A stretch of DNA of 64,000 nt, taken from Halomarina salina (lineage in GTDB: Archaea > Halobacteriota > Halobacteria > Halobacteriales > Haloarculaceae). Each line of letters begins with the position of its first letter. Positions within the stretch are counted from its first letter, which is position 1. Shown here piece after piece: positions 26,009-33,815 of the stretch. The DNA lies in assembly GCF_023074835.1 (NCBI RefSeq), contig NZ_JALLGW010000001.1, positions 992,001-1,056,000 of the forward strand, in the 5' to 3' direction. A program made the position numbers and the translations under genes. Below the pieces are notes generated by a model. The model had not been told where the DNA came from and did no database searches. It saw nothing but the letters and a program-made list of their open reading frames with translations.

Positions 26009-27644
26009 CGTCGCTCCCCCCGCCGAGCAGCGGAATCATCGAGAGGCCGGAGACGGCGATCAACACGAGTGCCGGTAGCGCCGCACGTCCGTAGTAGCCA
26101 GCCTCCTGAACACGCCAGATGTAGGTCACTATCGTTGTAAACCCTGTCGGATGGAGGATGAGCGTGGTGTCGAGTTCCTTCATCGTCGTAAGGAAGACGA
26201 GCGCCGCCCCGGCGAGCAACCCCGGCGAGATGAGCGGGAGCGTCACCCTGCGGAACGCGCTCCGCGGCGACGCGCCGAGCAACCGGGCCGCGCCGACCAG
26301 TTCCCGGTCGACGCCGAGCACCGACGAGCGCGTCGTGCCGACCGCCTGCGGCAGGAACCGGACGACGTAGGCGAACACGAGCAGCGGCAGGGACTGGTAG
26401 AGCAGCTGCGCCGCCCCCGGCCCCACGCTGTCGCGGAGCCACTGGCTGGAGAAGAAGACGAGCGAGAGGCCGAGGACGACCCCCGGCATCGCGTACCCGA
26501 GGTACGTCGCCCGGTCGACGACCCGCGAGAGGAACGAGTTCGACTGCCCGGCGTAGTACGCCACCGGGAGCGCGAACAGCACCGTCACGAGCGCGGCGAC
26601 GGCCGCGACGTACACCGAGTTCGTCGCGAACGCGGTGCGGAACGCGAGGCCACCGCCGCTGTACCCCGGCGACGACCGGACGAACCACATCGCGAGGATG
26701 CCGACGGGCAGGACGAGCGTGAACAGGCTCACCAGCGCGGGGAGGAGCGCGGCGACCCAGCGCAGGCGACCGAGCGAGAGGACGGGCCGGGTCGACGACG
26801 TCGTCCCGTACCCCCCGGTAGGGCTGCCGCTGACCCGCGCTTCGAGTGCGAGAATCACCGCCGTCACCGCGAGCAGCTGCATCGACAACAACGTCGCGTT
26901 CGCCCGTCCCGCGCCGAAGCTGTTCAGTTCGACGTAGATGACGCGCGTGAACACGTCGTAGCGCATGATGGAGGGCGTCCCGAAGTCCGAGAGCGTGTAG
27001 AGCGCGACGAGCAGTGCCCCGGCGGTGACCCCCGGCGCTATCTGGGGGAGGATGACGCGACGGAACGTACTCCGGTAGCCGTGGTTCAGCGTCCGGGCCG
27101 CCTCTATCTGGGTCGTGTCGAACGAGAGCAGCGAGGCCCGCGTCGTGAGGAAGACGTAGGGGTAGGTGAACAGCGTCAACACGAGCGCGGTCCCGCCCAG
27201 TCCGTACACCGTCGGCAGGCCGACGCCGAGCGGTTCGAGCACGTCGGCGAGCGCCCCGCTCGGGCCGAACGTCGAGACGTAGGCGAACGCGCCGATGTAG
27301 CTCGGGACGACCAGCGGGAGCGCCGCGAGGACCGTCCAGAGCCGTCGGAACGGCAGGTCGGTCTGGACCGTCAGGACGGCGAGCGGGACGCCGAGGACGA
27401 TGGACGCTGCCGTGACGACGAGGACGAGGGCGAGGCTGTTGACGAGGACGCTGGTCGCCGTGTGCGACGTGAGCAGCGTGAGGGCGGCGTCGGCGTCCAT
27501 CGTCGACACGCTGAGGAGCAACCAGGCGAGCGGGGACACCACCGCCGCGGCGACGGCCGCGGCGACGAGGGCGACGGCCAGTCCCGGCCCCTCGTCGTCG
27601 CCGAGGCGTCGCCGGAGTCGCTCGACCTGTCCACTCGAGGCCAT
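26001..27644 (-). CDS. ferric-type ABC transporter permease (FbpB-like, fused two-domain)
   Basis: A 547-residue permease built of two homologous halves of about six membrane helices each, as in FbpB/SfuB proteins. Each half has an EAA-type cytoplasmic loop: EAARTLNHGYRSTFRRVILP in the first and GAARLLGASPRSAFRRVTLP in the second. Both dock on the ATPase. Being fused, one copy makes the whole channel. It begins 18 bases after the substrate-binding protein stop and its end overlaps the ATPase start. Confidence 0.92.
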   Translation of the reverse strand: MASSGQVERLRRRLGDDEGPGLAVALVAAAVAAAVVSPLAWLLLSVSTMDADAALTLLTSHTATSVLVNSLALVLVVTAASIVLGVPLAVLTVQTDLPFRRLWTVLAALPLVVPSYIGAFAYVSTFGPSGALADVLEPLGVGLPTVYGLGGTALVLTLFTYPYVFLTTRASLLSFDTTQIEAARTLNHGYRSTFRRVILPQIAPGVTAGALLVALYTLSDFGTPSIMRYDVFTRVIYVELNSFGAGRANATLLSMQLLAVTAVILALEARVSGSPTGGYGTTSSTRPVLSLGRLRWVAALLPALVSLFTLVLPVGILAMWFVRSSPGYSGGGLAFRTAFATNSVYVAAVAALVTVLFALPVAYYAGQSNSFLSRVVDRATYLGYAMPGVVLGLSLVFFSSQWLRDSVGPGAAQLLYQSLPLLVFAYVVRFLPQAVGTTRSSVLGVDRELVGAARLLGASPRSAFRRVTLPLISPGLLAGAALVFLTTMKELDTTLILHPTGFTTIVTYIWRVQEAGYYGRAALPALVLIAVSGLSMIPLLGGGSDDA

Positions 27645-27662
27645 CTCAGAGCGCTCCCACCA

Positions 27663-28892
27663 TCAGAGGACCCCGACGTCTCGGAGCAGGTCGAGCGTCG
27701 GCTGGATGTTCGACAGTTTGCTCAGGTCGACGTCGGGCGGGTTCAGTTCGTCGATGGTCGGGAGGCCGCCGACCGGCGGAATCTCAGACACCATCGGGTA
27801 GGCGTACGTGCGGGTCGCGAAGAACTCCTGGGCCTCCGCCGACAGCAGGTGACGGAGGAACGTGAACGCGAGCTCCTGGTTGTCGCTCGCCGAGAGGACC
27901 TCCGCGCCGGCCGCGTTGATGAGTGCGCCCGCGTCGCCGCTGGTGAACGCCAGTTCGAGCGGGGCGTTCGGTCGCGACTCGCGGACCCGGAGGGCGTAGT
28001 AGTGGTTGGCGAACCCGGCGGCGAGTTCGCCGTCGGCGACGGCGTTCGAGACGAGGAACTCGTTGTTGTACTCGGTGACGCCCGTGTCGAGCATCCCCTG
28101 GAGCCACGTCTTCGTCGTCTCCTCGCCCTCGATGAGTCGCATCGCGGTGACGAACGCCTGGAACGCGCCGTACGTCGGTGCCCAGCCGACCGCTCCCGAC
28201 AGCGCCTCCGTCTCGGGGAACTGCATCACGCTGTCGGGGACGTCCTCGGCCGACAGCGCCTCGGTGTTGAACGGGACGGCGCGGGCGCGTCCCGCGGTGC
28301 CGACCCACTCGTCGCCCGGGTGGAACTGCTCGGGGACCGGCTTCACGACCTCGGAAGGGAGTTTCGCGGTCAGGCCCTCGTTTGCGACGACGGCGAGCGA
28401 CCCGGCGTCGACGGACCAGAACACGTCGGCGGGCGTCGCCGACCCCTCGTTGATGAGGGTGTTCGCCGCGTCGGCCGTCCCCGAGGCGCGTTCCCTGGCC
28501 TCGAACTCCGGATAGATGTCCTCGAACGTCGCGAGCAGGTCGCGGTAGAGGCCGCCCTCTCCGCCACCGAGGTAGATGGTCAACTCGCCGCTGAGGTCCG
28601 GGAGGTCCTCGATGGACGTCCCGCCGACGTCGCCGCGACCCTCCGCGAGCGCCCCGGAGCCACGGAACTCGCCGAAACTCGGGTCGGCGGTGCCGTTCCC
28701 GCTCCCGTTCCCGCTGTCGTTCCCCGTCTCGTCGCCACCGCCGAAGAGGCCCGTACAGCCGGCGAGGCCGGCCAGACCGGTCGCACCGAGTCCGGCGAGG
28801 ACGCTCCGTCGCCGGTAGGTGCGACGGGTGGTGTGACCGCTCGTGCGAGGACTGTCGGTGTCTCGGCGGTCGTCGGTCGGTCGGTCAGTCAT
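27663..28892 (-). CDS. ferric-binding lipoprotein of ABC transporter (FbpA-like), Tat-exported
   Basis: A 409-residue extracellular solute-binding protein. RRRSVLAGLGATGLAGLAGC is a twin-arginine signal ending in a lipobox (Cys 46), followed by an acidic Gly/Asn tether. The mature protein has WVGTAGRARAVPFNTEAL, GWAPTYGAFQAFVTAMR and FANHYYALR. The last contains adjacent Tyr 298-Tyr 299 at the place of the iron-coordinating Tyr pair of FbpA proteins. It would capture Fe3+ outside and hand it to the permease. ATG at 28892 overlaps the end of the upstream gene by eight bases. Confidence 0.9.
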   Translation of the reverse strand: MTDRPTDDRRDTDSPRTSGHTTRRTYRRRSVLAGLGATGLAGLAGCTGLFGGGDETGNDSGNGSGNGTADPSFGEFRGSGALAEGRGDVGGTSIEDLPDLSGELTIYLGGGEGGLYRDLLATFEDIYPEFEARERASGTADAANTLINEGSATPADVFWSVDAGSLAVVANEGLTAKLPSEVVKPVPEQFHPGDEWVGTAGRARAVPFNTEALSAEDVPDSVMQFPETEALSGAVGWAPTYGAFQAFVTAMRLIEGEETTKTWLQGMLDTGVTEYNNEFLVSNAVADGELAAGFANHYYALRVRESRPNAPLELAFTSGDAGALINAAGAEVLSASDNQELAFTFLRHLLSAEAQEFFATRTYAYPMVSEIPPVGGLPTIDELNPPDVDLSKLSNIQPTLDLLRDVGVL

Positions 28893-30060
28893 CGGCGACC
28901 ACCACCGTCGACTCGGCGGCGGCGTCACAACGGGCCGACAGCGTCGCCAGACAGTCCAGCCAGTCGCGCATGTACTCGCCGCAGTGGTTCAGGAACGCGC
29001 CGTTCGTCCACTCCTCGAAGTCGCCCTCGGCGAGCGCGTCGGCCATCGCCGCGAACGCCTCCTCGAAGCTCTCGGCGTCCTCGCCGACGTCGTCGACGAC
29101 CTCCCAGACGTGCTCGTTGAGTTCGAGGCCCGCCACCTCGTTCGCCAGGTCGTCGAACGTCGAACGCGGGGCCTTGTTGTGCTCGCAGAGCGGGCCGCCG
29201 TTGTACACCTGCTTGTCGAGGACGTCCGCGGCGCGCTTGAGGAACAGCCCCGACCAGATGTCGTCGAACCGGCCGACGTCCCACTCGTTGTCGTCCATCG
29301 GAAGCTGGTAGAACGCGGGGACGACCTCCCGGCGGAACGCGAGGTTCATCGAGCAGACGGTGAGGTACTGGCCCTCGCTCGCGACGAAGTCGCGCTCGAA
29401 GTCGTCGGCGGTGGTGCGCGTCTCGGCCTGGCCCTGCAGGTCGCCGTCCATGAGGATGCGGACCGCGTCGAGGTCGGGGACGTTCGTCCAGAGGCCCTGC
29501 GAGGCGACGACGCTCTCGACGTGTTCGACGTCCGTCTCGACCGTCTCGTCCATCGCCGCGTACGGGTAGCCGCGGGGGTAGAGGTCGGTGTCGCTCTGGT
29601 AGAGGACGTTCACCCACGACTCGTCCGAGCGGACCGACTTTACCCGACCCTCGAACGCGAGGTTCTCCATGTGGGTGCCGAAGAAGTCCGCGTCGGGGTG
29701 GGGGAGGGTGTCGTCGTCGAGGAACACGCCGTACTCGAAGCGTTCGTGCGCCCAGAGGTACAGCAGGCCGAACGAGGTCTGGGCGTGACTCGCCGCGGGA
29801 ATCAGGTGGTCGAACTCGGCCACGTCGTTGGCCGCGAACCACGCCTCGCGGTCGCTCCCGTCGAACACCGCCCCGTCGACGCCCTCCTCGTCGAGCATCG
29901 TCCGCATCGCCTCGACGTCGCAGAACTCCTCGGTGACCAGCACGAAGAACAGTCGGTCGGCGTCGAAGCCGTGCTCTCGGGCGTTCTCGACGTACGCTCG
30001 AACGCACTCGTGCTCTCGAATCGTCGGAACGACGACACAGGTGTCCTGCTCCGTACTCAT
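28885..30060 (-). CDS. reversibly glycosylated polypeptide family protein (GT75-like; alpha-1,4-glucan-protein synthase-like)
   Basis: A 391-residue cytoplasmic protein resembling the reversibly-glycosylated-polypeptide/UDP-arabinopyranose mutase family. CVVVPTIREHECV is the N-terminal strand, GVFLDDDTLPHPD is a metal/nucleotide-binding Asp triad (115-117), RGYPYAA follows, and DDIWSGLFLKRAAD lies in the C-terminal half. Plant members self-glycosylate from UDP-sugars or interconvert sugar ring forms; archaeal roles are unclear. It is the first gene of the iron operon, 15 bases downstream of a perfect DtxR-like palindrome, and overlaps the FbpA-like gene by eight bases. It may supply a sugar nucleotide for the GT39 enzyme at the operon's end. 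That is inference. Confidence 0.78.
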   Translation of the reverse strand: MSTEQDTCVVVPTIREHECVRAYVENAREHGFDADRLFFVLVTEEFCDVEAMRTMLDEEGVDGAVFDGSDREAWFAANDVAEFDHLIPAASHAQTSFGLLYLWAHERFEYGVFLDDDTLPHPDADFFGTHMENLAFEGRVKSVRSDESWVNVLYQSDTDLYPRGYPYAAMDETVETDVEHVESVVASQGLWTNVPDLDAVRILMDGDLQGQAETRTTADDFERDFVASEGQYLTVCSMNLAFRREVVPAFYQLPMDDNEWDVGRFDDIWSGLFLKRAADVLDKQVYNGGPLCEHNKAPRSTFDDLANEVAGLELNEHVWEVVDDVGEDAESFEEAFAAMADALAEGDFEEWTNGAFLNHCGEYMRDWLDCLATLSARCDAAAESTVVVADD

Positions 30061-30075
30061 TGCCCCGGCCAACGA

Positions 30076-30089
30076 TTAGGCTCGCCTAA
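30076..30089. promoter_or_regulatory. DtxR-like iron operator (box 1)
   Basis: TTAGGCTCGCCTAA, a perfect 6-2-6 palindrome, lies 15 bases upstream of the first gene of the ferric-transport operon. It has the TTAGG...CCTAA shape of DtxR-family boxes. DtxR-type iron regulators (SirR, Idr) are known in haloarchaea. At this distance it would cover the core promoter. Confidence 0.75.
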
Positions 30090-30102
30090 ACAGTGTCGAT
30101 TG

Positions 30103-30116
30103 TTAGGCGGGCCAAA
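30103..30116. promoter_or_regulatory. DtxR-like iron operator (box 2)
   Basis: TTAGGCGGGCCAAA has the same 6-2-6 design with five of six arm bases paired. Its centre lies 27 bases from box 1. The pair suggests two repressor dimers, and it could also influence the neighbouring GMC gene end region. Confidence 0.6.
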
Positions 30117-30208
30117 ACCGTTCGCCGAGATGAAGCGATGCCGTCGGCGGCGCGCGTCTCTCTCACCGTCTCCCCCTCCACAGGCGGGAGTCCGTACGAG
30201 TGGGGGTC

Positions 30209-31816
30209 TCAGAGCCGTTCGGCGATGTGTCCGGCCGCCTTCAGCGAGAGAGCGGCGATGGTGAGCGTGGGGTTCATCGCCCCGCCCGTGACGAAGACGG
30301 AACTCCCGGCGAGCGTGAGGTTTGCCAGGTCGTGACTGCGCAGGCGGCGGTCGACGACGCTCTCGGCCGGGTCGGTCCCCATCCGCGTCGTGCCCATGTG
30401 GTGGTACGCCGGGCCGGTGTTCTCGGGGCCGACCGTCCAGGTGACGTCCGCACCGAGTTCGGTCAGGATCTCGCGTTGCACCTCGTTCGCTCGCTCGATG
30501 GTGCGTCGCGTCCGGTCGTCGACGCGCCACACCACGTCCGGGACGGGGTTCCCGTGGTCGTCCGTGCGCGAGCGGTCCAGTCGAATCCGGTTCTCGGCGC
30601 TCGGGAGCTGCTCGACCAGCGCACCCATCGCGACGTGGGTGCCGTACGCCTCCCGTATCTCCTCCAGCAACGCGTCGCCGAACGTGTCCGCTTCGAGGGC
30701 GACGTCCGTGGGTGCCGGGCCGGCGTAGTTGAGGAACTCCAGTTTGATGGCGGTCCGCGAGTCGTCCGGCCGGTCGTAGAACTGGTGGCTCTCGGTGGTG
30801 TTGAACCCGACGTGCTTCTGCCGGGTCGGTTCGTCGAGCGTCCCGCCGACGCCCGCGAACAGGTGGTCCATGAAGTACCGACCCACCGCGCCCGAGGAGT
30901 TCGCCAGACCGTTCGGGTACCGCTCGCTCGCCGAGAGCAACAGGAGGCGGGGCGTCTCCACCCCGCCCGCGGCGACGACGAACTCGCGTGCCTCCTGTCG
31001 GTGTTCCTCGCCACCTGGCGTCGCGTAGACGGCGGCGGTCACCCGCTCGCCCGCCTCGTCGTGGTCGAGTCGCTGGACGGGGACGCGGTCCAGAACTCGG
31101 GCTCCGTTCGCTTCCGCGATATCGACGTGTCGCGTCGCGTCGTACTTCGCACCCGAGGGGCAGACGGGCTTACAGGTGCCGTACCCGACGCAGGCGCTCT
31201 GCCCGTCGACCGCCTCCGAGTTCCGCGCGTTCGGTACCGAGTGCGTCGCGACTCCCACCGATTCGCACGCCTCGGCGAACAGCGAGTCGCTGTACGACGG
31301 GGGGAACGCCGGGAGCGGATGTGGCTCCTCGCGTGGCGGTTCGAACGGGTTATCCGAGGCCCCCGAGACGTTCAACGCCGCTTCGGCGGCGGCGTAGAAC
31401 GGCCGCAGGTCCCCGTAGTCGATGGGCCAGTCGTCGCCCATGCCGACCGACGAGTCGAGTTCGAAGTCCTGCTCGTGCAGGCGCATCACCATCCCCTGCC
31501 AGTGGAGCGTGCTGCCGCCGACGCCCTTCACGCGCGACGCGTTCAGCGGGTAGTGTCGCTCGCCGGAGGCGCTGTAGGCGTCGCGCTCGCCACCCACGTC
31601 CCAGACCGGTTTCGCGCTCCCCGGGCGAAGGTGTCGTTCCATCCGCTCTGGACGCTCGCTCGGTTCGAACCGCGGGCCGGCGTCGAGGACGACCACCTCG
31701 TGACCCCGCTTCGACAGGTCGGCGGCGACGATGGCACCAGCCGGGCCGGCCCCGACGACGCAGACGTCCACTCCCGACGACGGCGTACGGTCGGTGGACT
31801 CTCCCGATGTGGTCAC
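30209..31816 (-). CDS. GMC family dehydrogenase catalytic subunit with putative [3Fe-4S] cysteines
   Basis: A 535-residue FAD enzyme. VCVVGAGPAGAIVAADLSKRG is the FAD motif (from residue 18) and GVGGSTLHWQGM the FAD-lid. YHHMGTTRMG has the catalytic His near 472 and AMNPTLT the Asn near 515. Cys 209, 215 and 219 (C-x5-C-x3-C in ACVGYGTCKPVCPSG) match three of the cysteines in bacterial FAD-glucose dehydrogenases with a [3Fe-4S] cluster. GTG at 31816 is preferred; an ATG at 31891 would overlap the upstream gene by 38 bases. It should be exported with the preceding Tat subunit and oxidise a sugar or alcohol at the outer membrane face. Confidence 0.88.
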   Translation of the reverse strand: MTTSGESTDRTPSSGVDVCVVGAGPAGAIVAADLSKRGHEVVVLDAGPRFEPSERPERMERHLRPGSAKPVWDVGGERDAYSASGERHYPLNASRVKGVGGSTLHWQGMVMRLHEQDFELDSSVGMGDDWPIDYGDLRPFYAAAEAALNVSGASDNPFEPPREEPHPLPAFPPSYSDSLFAEACESVGVATHSVPNARNSEAVDGQSACVGYGTCKPVCPSGAKYDATRHVDIAEANGARVLDRVPVQRLDHDEAGERVTAAVYATPGGEEHRQEAREFVVAAGGVETPRLLLLSASERYPNGLANSSGAVGRYFMDHLFAGVGGTLDEPTRQKHVGFNTTESHQFYDRPDDSRTAIKLEFLNYAGPAPTDVALEADTFGDALLEEIREAYGTHVAMGALVEQLPSAENRIRLDRSRTDDHGNPVPDVVWRVDDRTRRTIERANEVQREILTELGADVTWTVGPENTGPAYHHMGTTRMGTDPAESVVDRRLRSHDLANLTLAGSSVFVTGGAMNPTLTIAALSLKAAGHIAERL

Positions 31817-31853
31817 GAGTGCCTCCCTCTCGACTCCCCTCGTGAGCGACCGG

Positions 31854-32396
31854 TCATCGGTCGGGAGCCTCCCGATACGAGGTCGTCCCACCGGCGTACC
31901 CCGGCGGGTTCTCCAGCCCCGCCATCCCGGCTCCGGTGGGCGAACGGTAGAACGCGAACAGGAGTTCGTTCACGAGGTAGTAGCGGACGCGCTGTTCGGC
32001 GGCCCCATCGGGGTCGGCCTCGGCCTCGTCGACGCTCATGTAGTCGAGCGTCTCGCGGCGGTCGGCCGACGAGAGCGCCACGTACCGCTCGTCGTGGAAC
32101 GTCGCGGTGTACTCGTCGAGCGCGTCGACGGCCTCGGCGACGCCCGTCGCGTACGCGCCGTCCCCATCGACGCGGCCGCCGGTGTACGTCCGGACGAACG
32201 AGGCGACGCCGTCGACTGCCGACGGGTAGACCACCTCCGCAATCGCGACGAGGGTCGCCATCTCGTGGTCGCCGACCGGGTGGTCCTCGGTCCCCTCACT
32301 CCACACGTCCGACTCGGTGAGCGCCGAACACCCGGCTAACGCACCGCTCCCCCCCGCAGCGAGCGCGGCGAGCGCGTCCCGACGGGTCAACCGCAT
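31854..32396 (-). CDS. Tat lipoprotein small subunit of the Fe-S GMC dehydrogenase
   Basis: A 180-residue protein with twin arginines at the very start (RLTRRDALAALAAGG) and a lipobox (ALAGC). The body has EMATLVAIAEVVYPSAVDGV, which matches the start of the gluconate 2-dehydrogenase subunit 3/gamma-subunit family, and RVRYYLVNELLFAFYRSPTG at the end. It would escort the flavoprotein through Tat and anchor it. ATG at 32396 is preferred to the adjacent GTG at 32399. An operator-like box lies 11 bases upstream. It is transcribed first, with the catalytic subunit gene after it. Confidence 0.83.
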   Translation of the reverse strand: MRLTRRDALAALAAGGSGALAGCSALTESDVWSEGTEDHPVGDHEMATLVAIAEVVYPSAVDGVASFVRTYTGGRVDGDGAYATGVAEAVDALDEYTATFHDERYVALSSADRRETLDYMSVDEAEADPDGAAEQRVRYYLVNELLFAFYRSPTGAGMAGLENPPGYAGGTTSYREAPDR

Positions 32397-32407
32397 CACG
32401 CTGTGTT

Positions 32408-32421
32408 TTTGGCAGACCTAA
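32408..32421. promoter_or_regulatory. DtxR-like iron operator (box 3)
   Basis: TTTGGCAGACCTAA has the same 6-2-6 plan as boxes 1 and 2 (four of six arm bases paired) and sits 11 bases upstream of the GMC small-subunit gene. Its right half ACCTAA and left half TTTGGC both occur as half-site types in the other boxes. It is weaker than box 1. Confidence 0.5.
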
Positions 32422-32583
32422 ACAAGAGCGTTGTGTTCCTCATCGGTTCGCTCCCCGGAGGCGTCCGTTCTCGAACGGGCTCGGCCACGGTCGGACGACC
32501 GGCTCCTCTCACTCTGATGGGTGAATCGCGGTCCCACACTTCGGTCGTCGCGTCCGACCGTGGCGTCCTCGAGGCTCGACGCG

Positions 32584-33414
32584 TCAGTAGTCGATTCGAC
32601 TGAGCGTCTCGTCGAGCGCGTCGTGATACCGGCCACCGAAGAGGTGGACGTGAACGAGCAGGGGGTAGAGCCGGTAGACGAACCGACGGGACTCGAAGAA
32701 GCCAGCGACGATCTCCCGTCGCTCCCGATATCGGTCGAAGAACGCGTCGCCGAACGTCCCGGTCCAGTCGACGTACGCGAGTTCTACCTCGGGGTGGGCG
32801 TAGTAGATCGCCGGGTCGAGGAACGCCGTCACCGCCCCATCACGGGCGAGGACGTTCGTCGTCCAGACGTCGCCGTGGATCAGCGAAGGGCTCTTCGGCT
32901 CGGTCAGTAATTCGGTCAGGTCGTCGCACACGGCCTCGACTCGCGTCTCGGTGTCCGCCGAGAGGTCCGCCAGCGAGAGGAGATGTTCGAGCCTGTGCTC
33001 GCGGTAGAACTCGACCCAGCTGTCGGTCCACGGGTTGGGCTGGTGGACGGGGCCGGTGACCGTGTCGAAGTCGAGGCCGAACGCGGCGCTACCGTGCTCG
33101 TGGAGCGCTGCGAGGTGGTCGGCTGCATCCCGTGCGACGGCGGCGTCGTGGTCCGTCTCCCCCTCGATGAATTCGACGAGGAGCAGGTCCGGGTCCGCGT
33201 GGTACACCGTCGGAACGGGCAGGTCGCTGTACTCGGCGAGGTAGCGGAGCATCCGGCCCTCTGTATCGAGCGGCGTCTCGCCTGTTTTCGCGACGACTCG
33301 ACGGTCGTCGGCGAGCGTTGCACGTTGTACTGTTCCGATCTGTCCCCCCGTGAGTGCTCGGCACTCGACTGGCGGCGAACCGAGGGCAGACTCGATAGCG
33401 GCTTCGAGGTCCAC
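32584..33414 (-). CDS. fructosamine kinase family protein
   Basis: A 276-residue kinase-like protein. LTGGQIGTVQRATLADDRRVVAKTG is the N-lobe with the ATP Lys, HEHGSAAFGLDFDTVTGPVHQPN is typical of fructosamine-3-kinases, and SLIHGDVWTTNVL is the catalytic loop (HGDxWxxN). DPAIYYAHPEVELAYVDW contains the metal-binding Asp. Family members phosphorylate fructosamines on glycated proteins so that the adduct falls off, a form of protein repair. GTG at 33414 gives the length and N-terminus normal for the family; longer upstream starts have Arg-rich non-conserved sequence. Confidence 0.87.
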   Translation of the reverse strand: MDLEAAIESALGSPPVECRALTGGQIGTVQRATLADDRRVVAKTGETPLDTEGRMLRYLAEYSDLPVPTVYHADPDLLLVEFIEGETDHDAAVARDAADHLAALHEHGSAAFGLDFDTVTGPVHQPNPWTDSWVEFYREHRLEHLLSLADLSADTETRVEAVCDDLTELLTEPKSPSLIHGDVWTTNVLARDGAVTAFLDPAIYYAHPEVELAYVDWTGTFGDAFFDRYRERREIVAGFFESRRFVYRLYPLLVHVHLFGGRYHDALDETLSRIDY

Positions 33415-33630
33415 AGTGACCAGACCGGTACCAGTTCGAAGAGTGTTGGTGTCGTTCGCTCCTGATAACCCATCTCGCAGACCTCGGGGACCAGTCACGT
33501 CTGCTGCGTGTTCTTCGTCATCGTATCGAGAGCGAGGTCTGATGCCTCGGGCTACCCTTGGTGGTGCCGTGGCACGCCCAACCCCGAGTCGTAACGTATT
33601 CAAACAGCGACCGGATACTACGAACTGCGC

Positions 33631-33703
33631 GTCCGGGTTGGGGTAATGGTCATCCTTCAGCCTTGTGGAGGCTGAGACGCGGGTTCGATTCTCGCACCCG
33701 GAC
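33631..33703 (+). tRNA. tRNA-His (anticodon GTG)
   Basis: A full cloverleaf folds without an intron. The acceptor TCCGGGT pairs with ACCCGGA. The anticodon arm is CAGCC/GGCTG around loop TTGTGGA, with GTG at positions 34-36. The T arm carries TTCGATT. The gene encodes the extra G(-1) (33631) opposite C73 (33703), the identity element of histidine tRNA. CCA is not encoded. The D stem is three base pairs with one mismatch. Confidence 0.95.
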
Positions 33704-33815
33704 CTGAATTCTCTTCCACGCTTCGACCGGTCACTGTCCCTGCAAGCGATGCGCCCTGATTCGACCGGCGAGGCCGTCCACCACGTCTATCCCGAAGCCA
33801 ACGGCCGACACGCCG

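Noticed and set aside
24170-29120. Very long open frames on the plus strand opposite the iron operon
   Set aside because: They are the reverse complements of the minus-strand genes; their products are Arg/Gly/His-rich and not conserved-looking, a usual artefact of G+C-rich acidic genes.
33631-33703. Acceptor stem read as GTCCGGG/CCCGGAC with discriminator C33704
   Set aside because: That reading puts the first base one position off U8 and the T stem; with G(-1) opposite C73 the standard numbering fits and matches tRNA-His identity.
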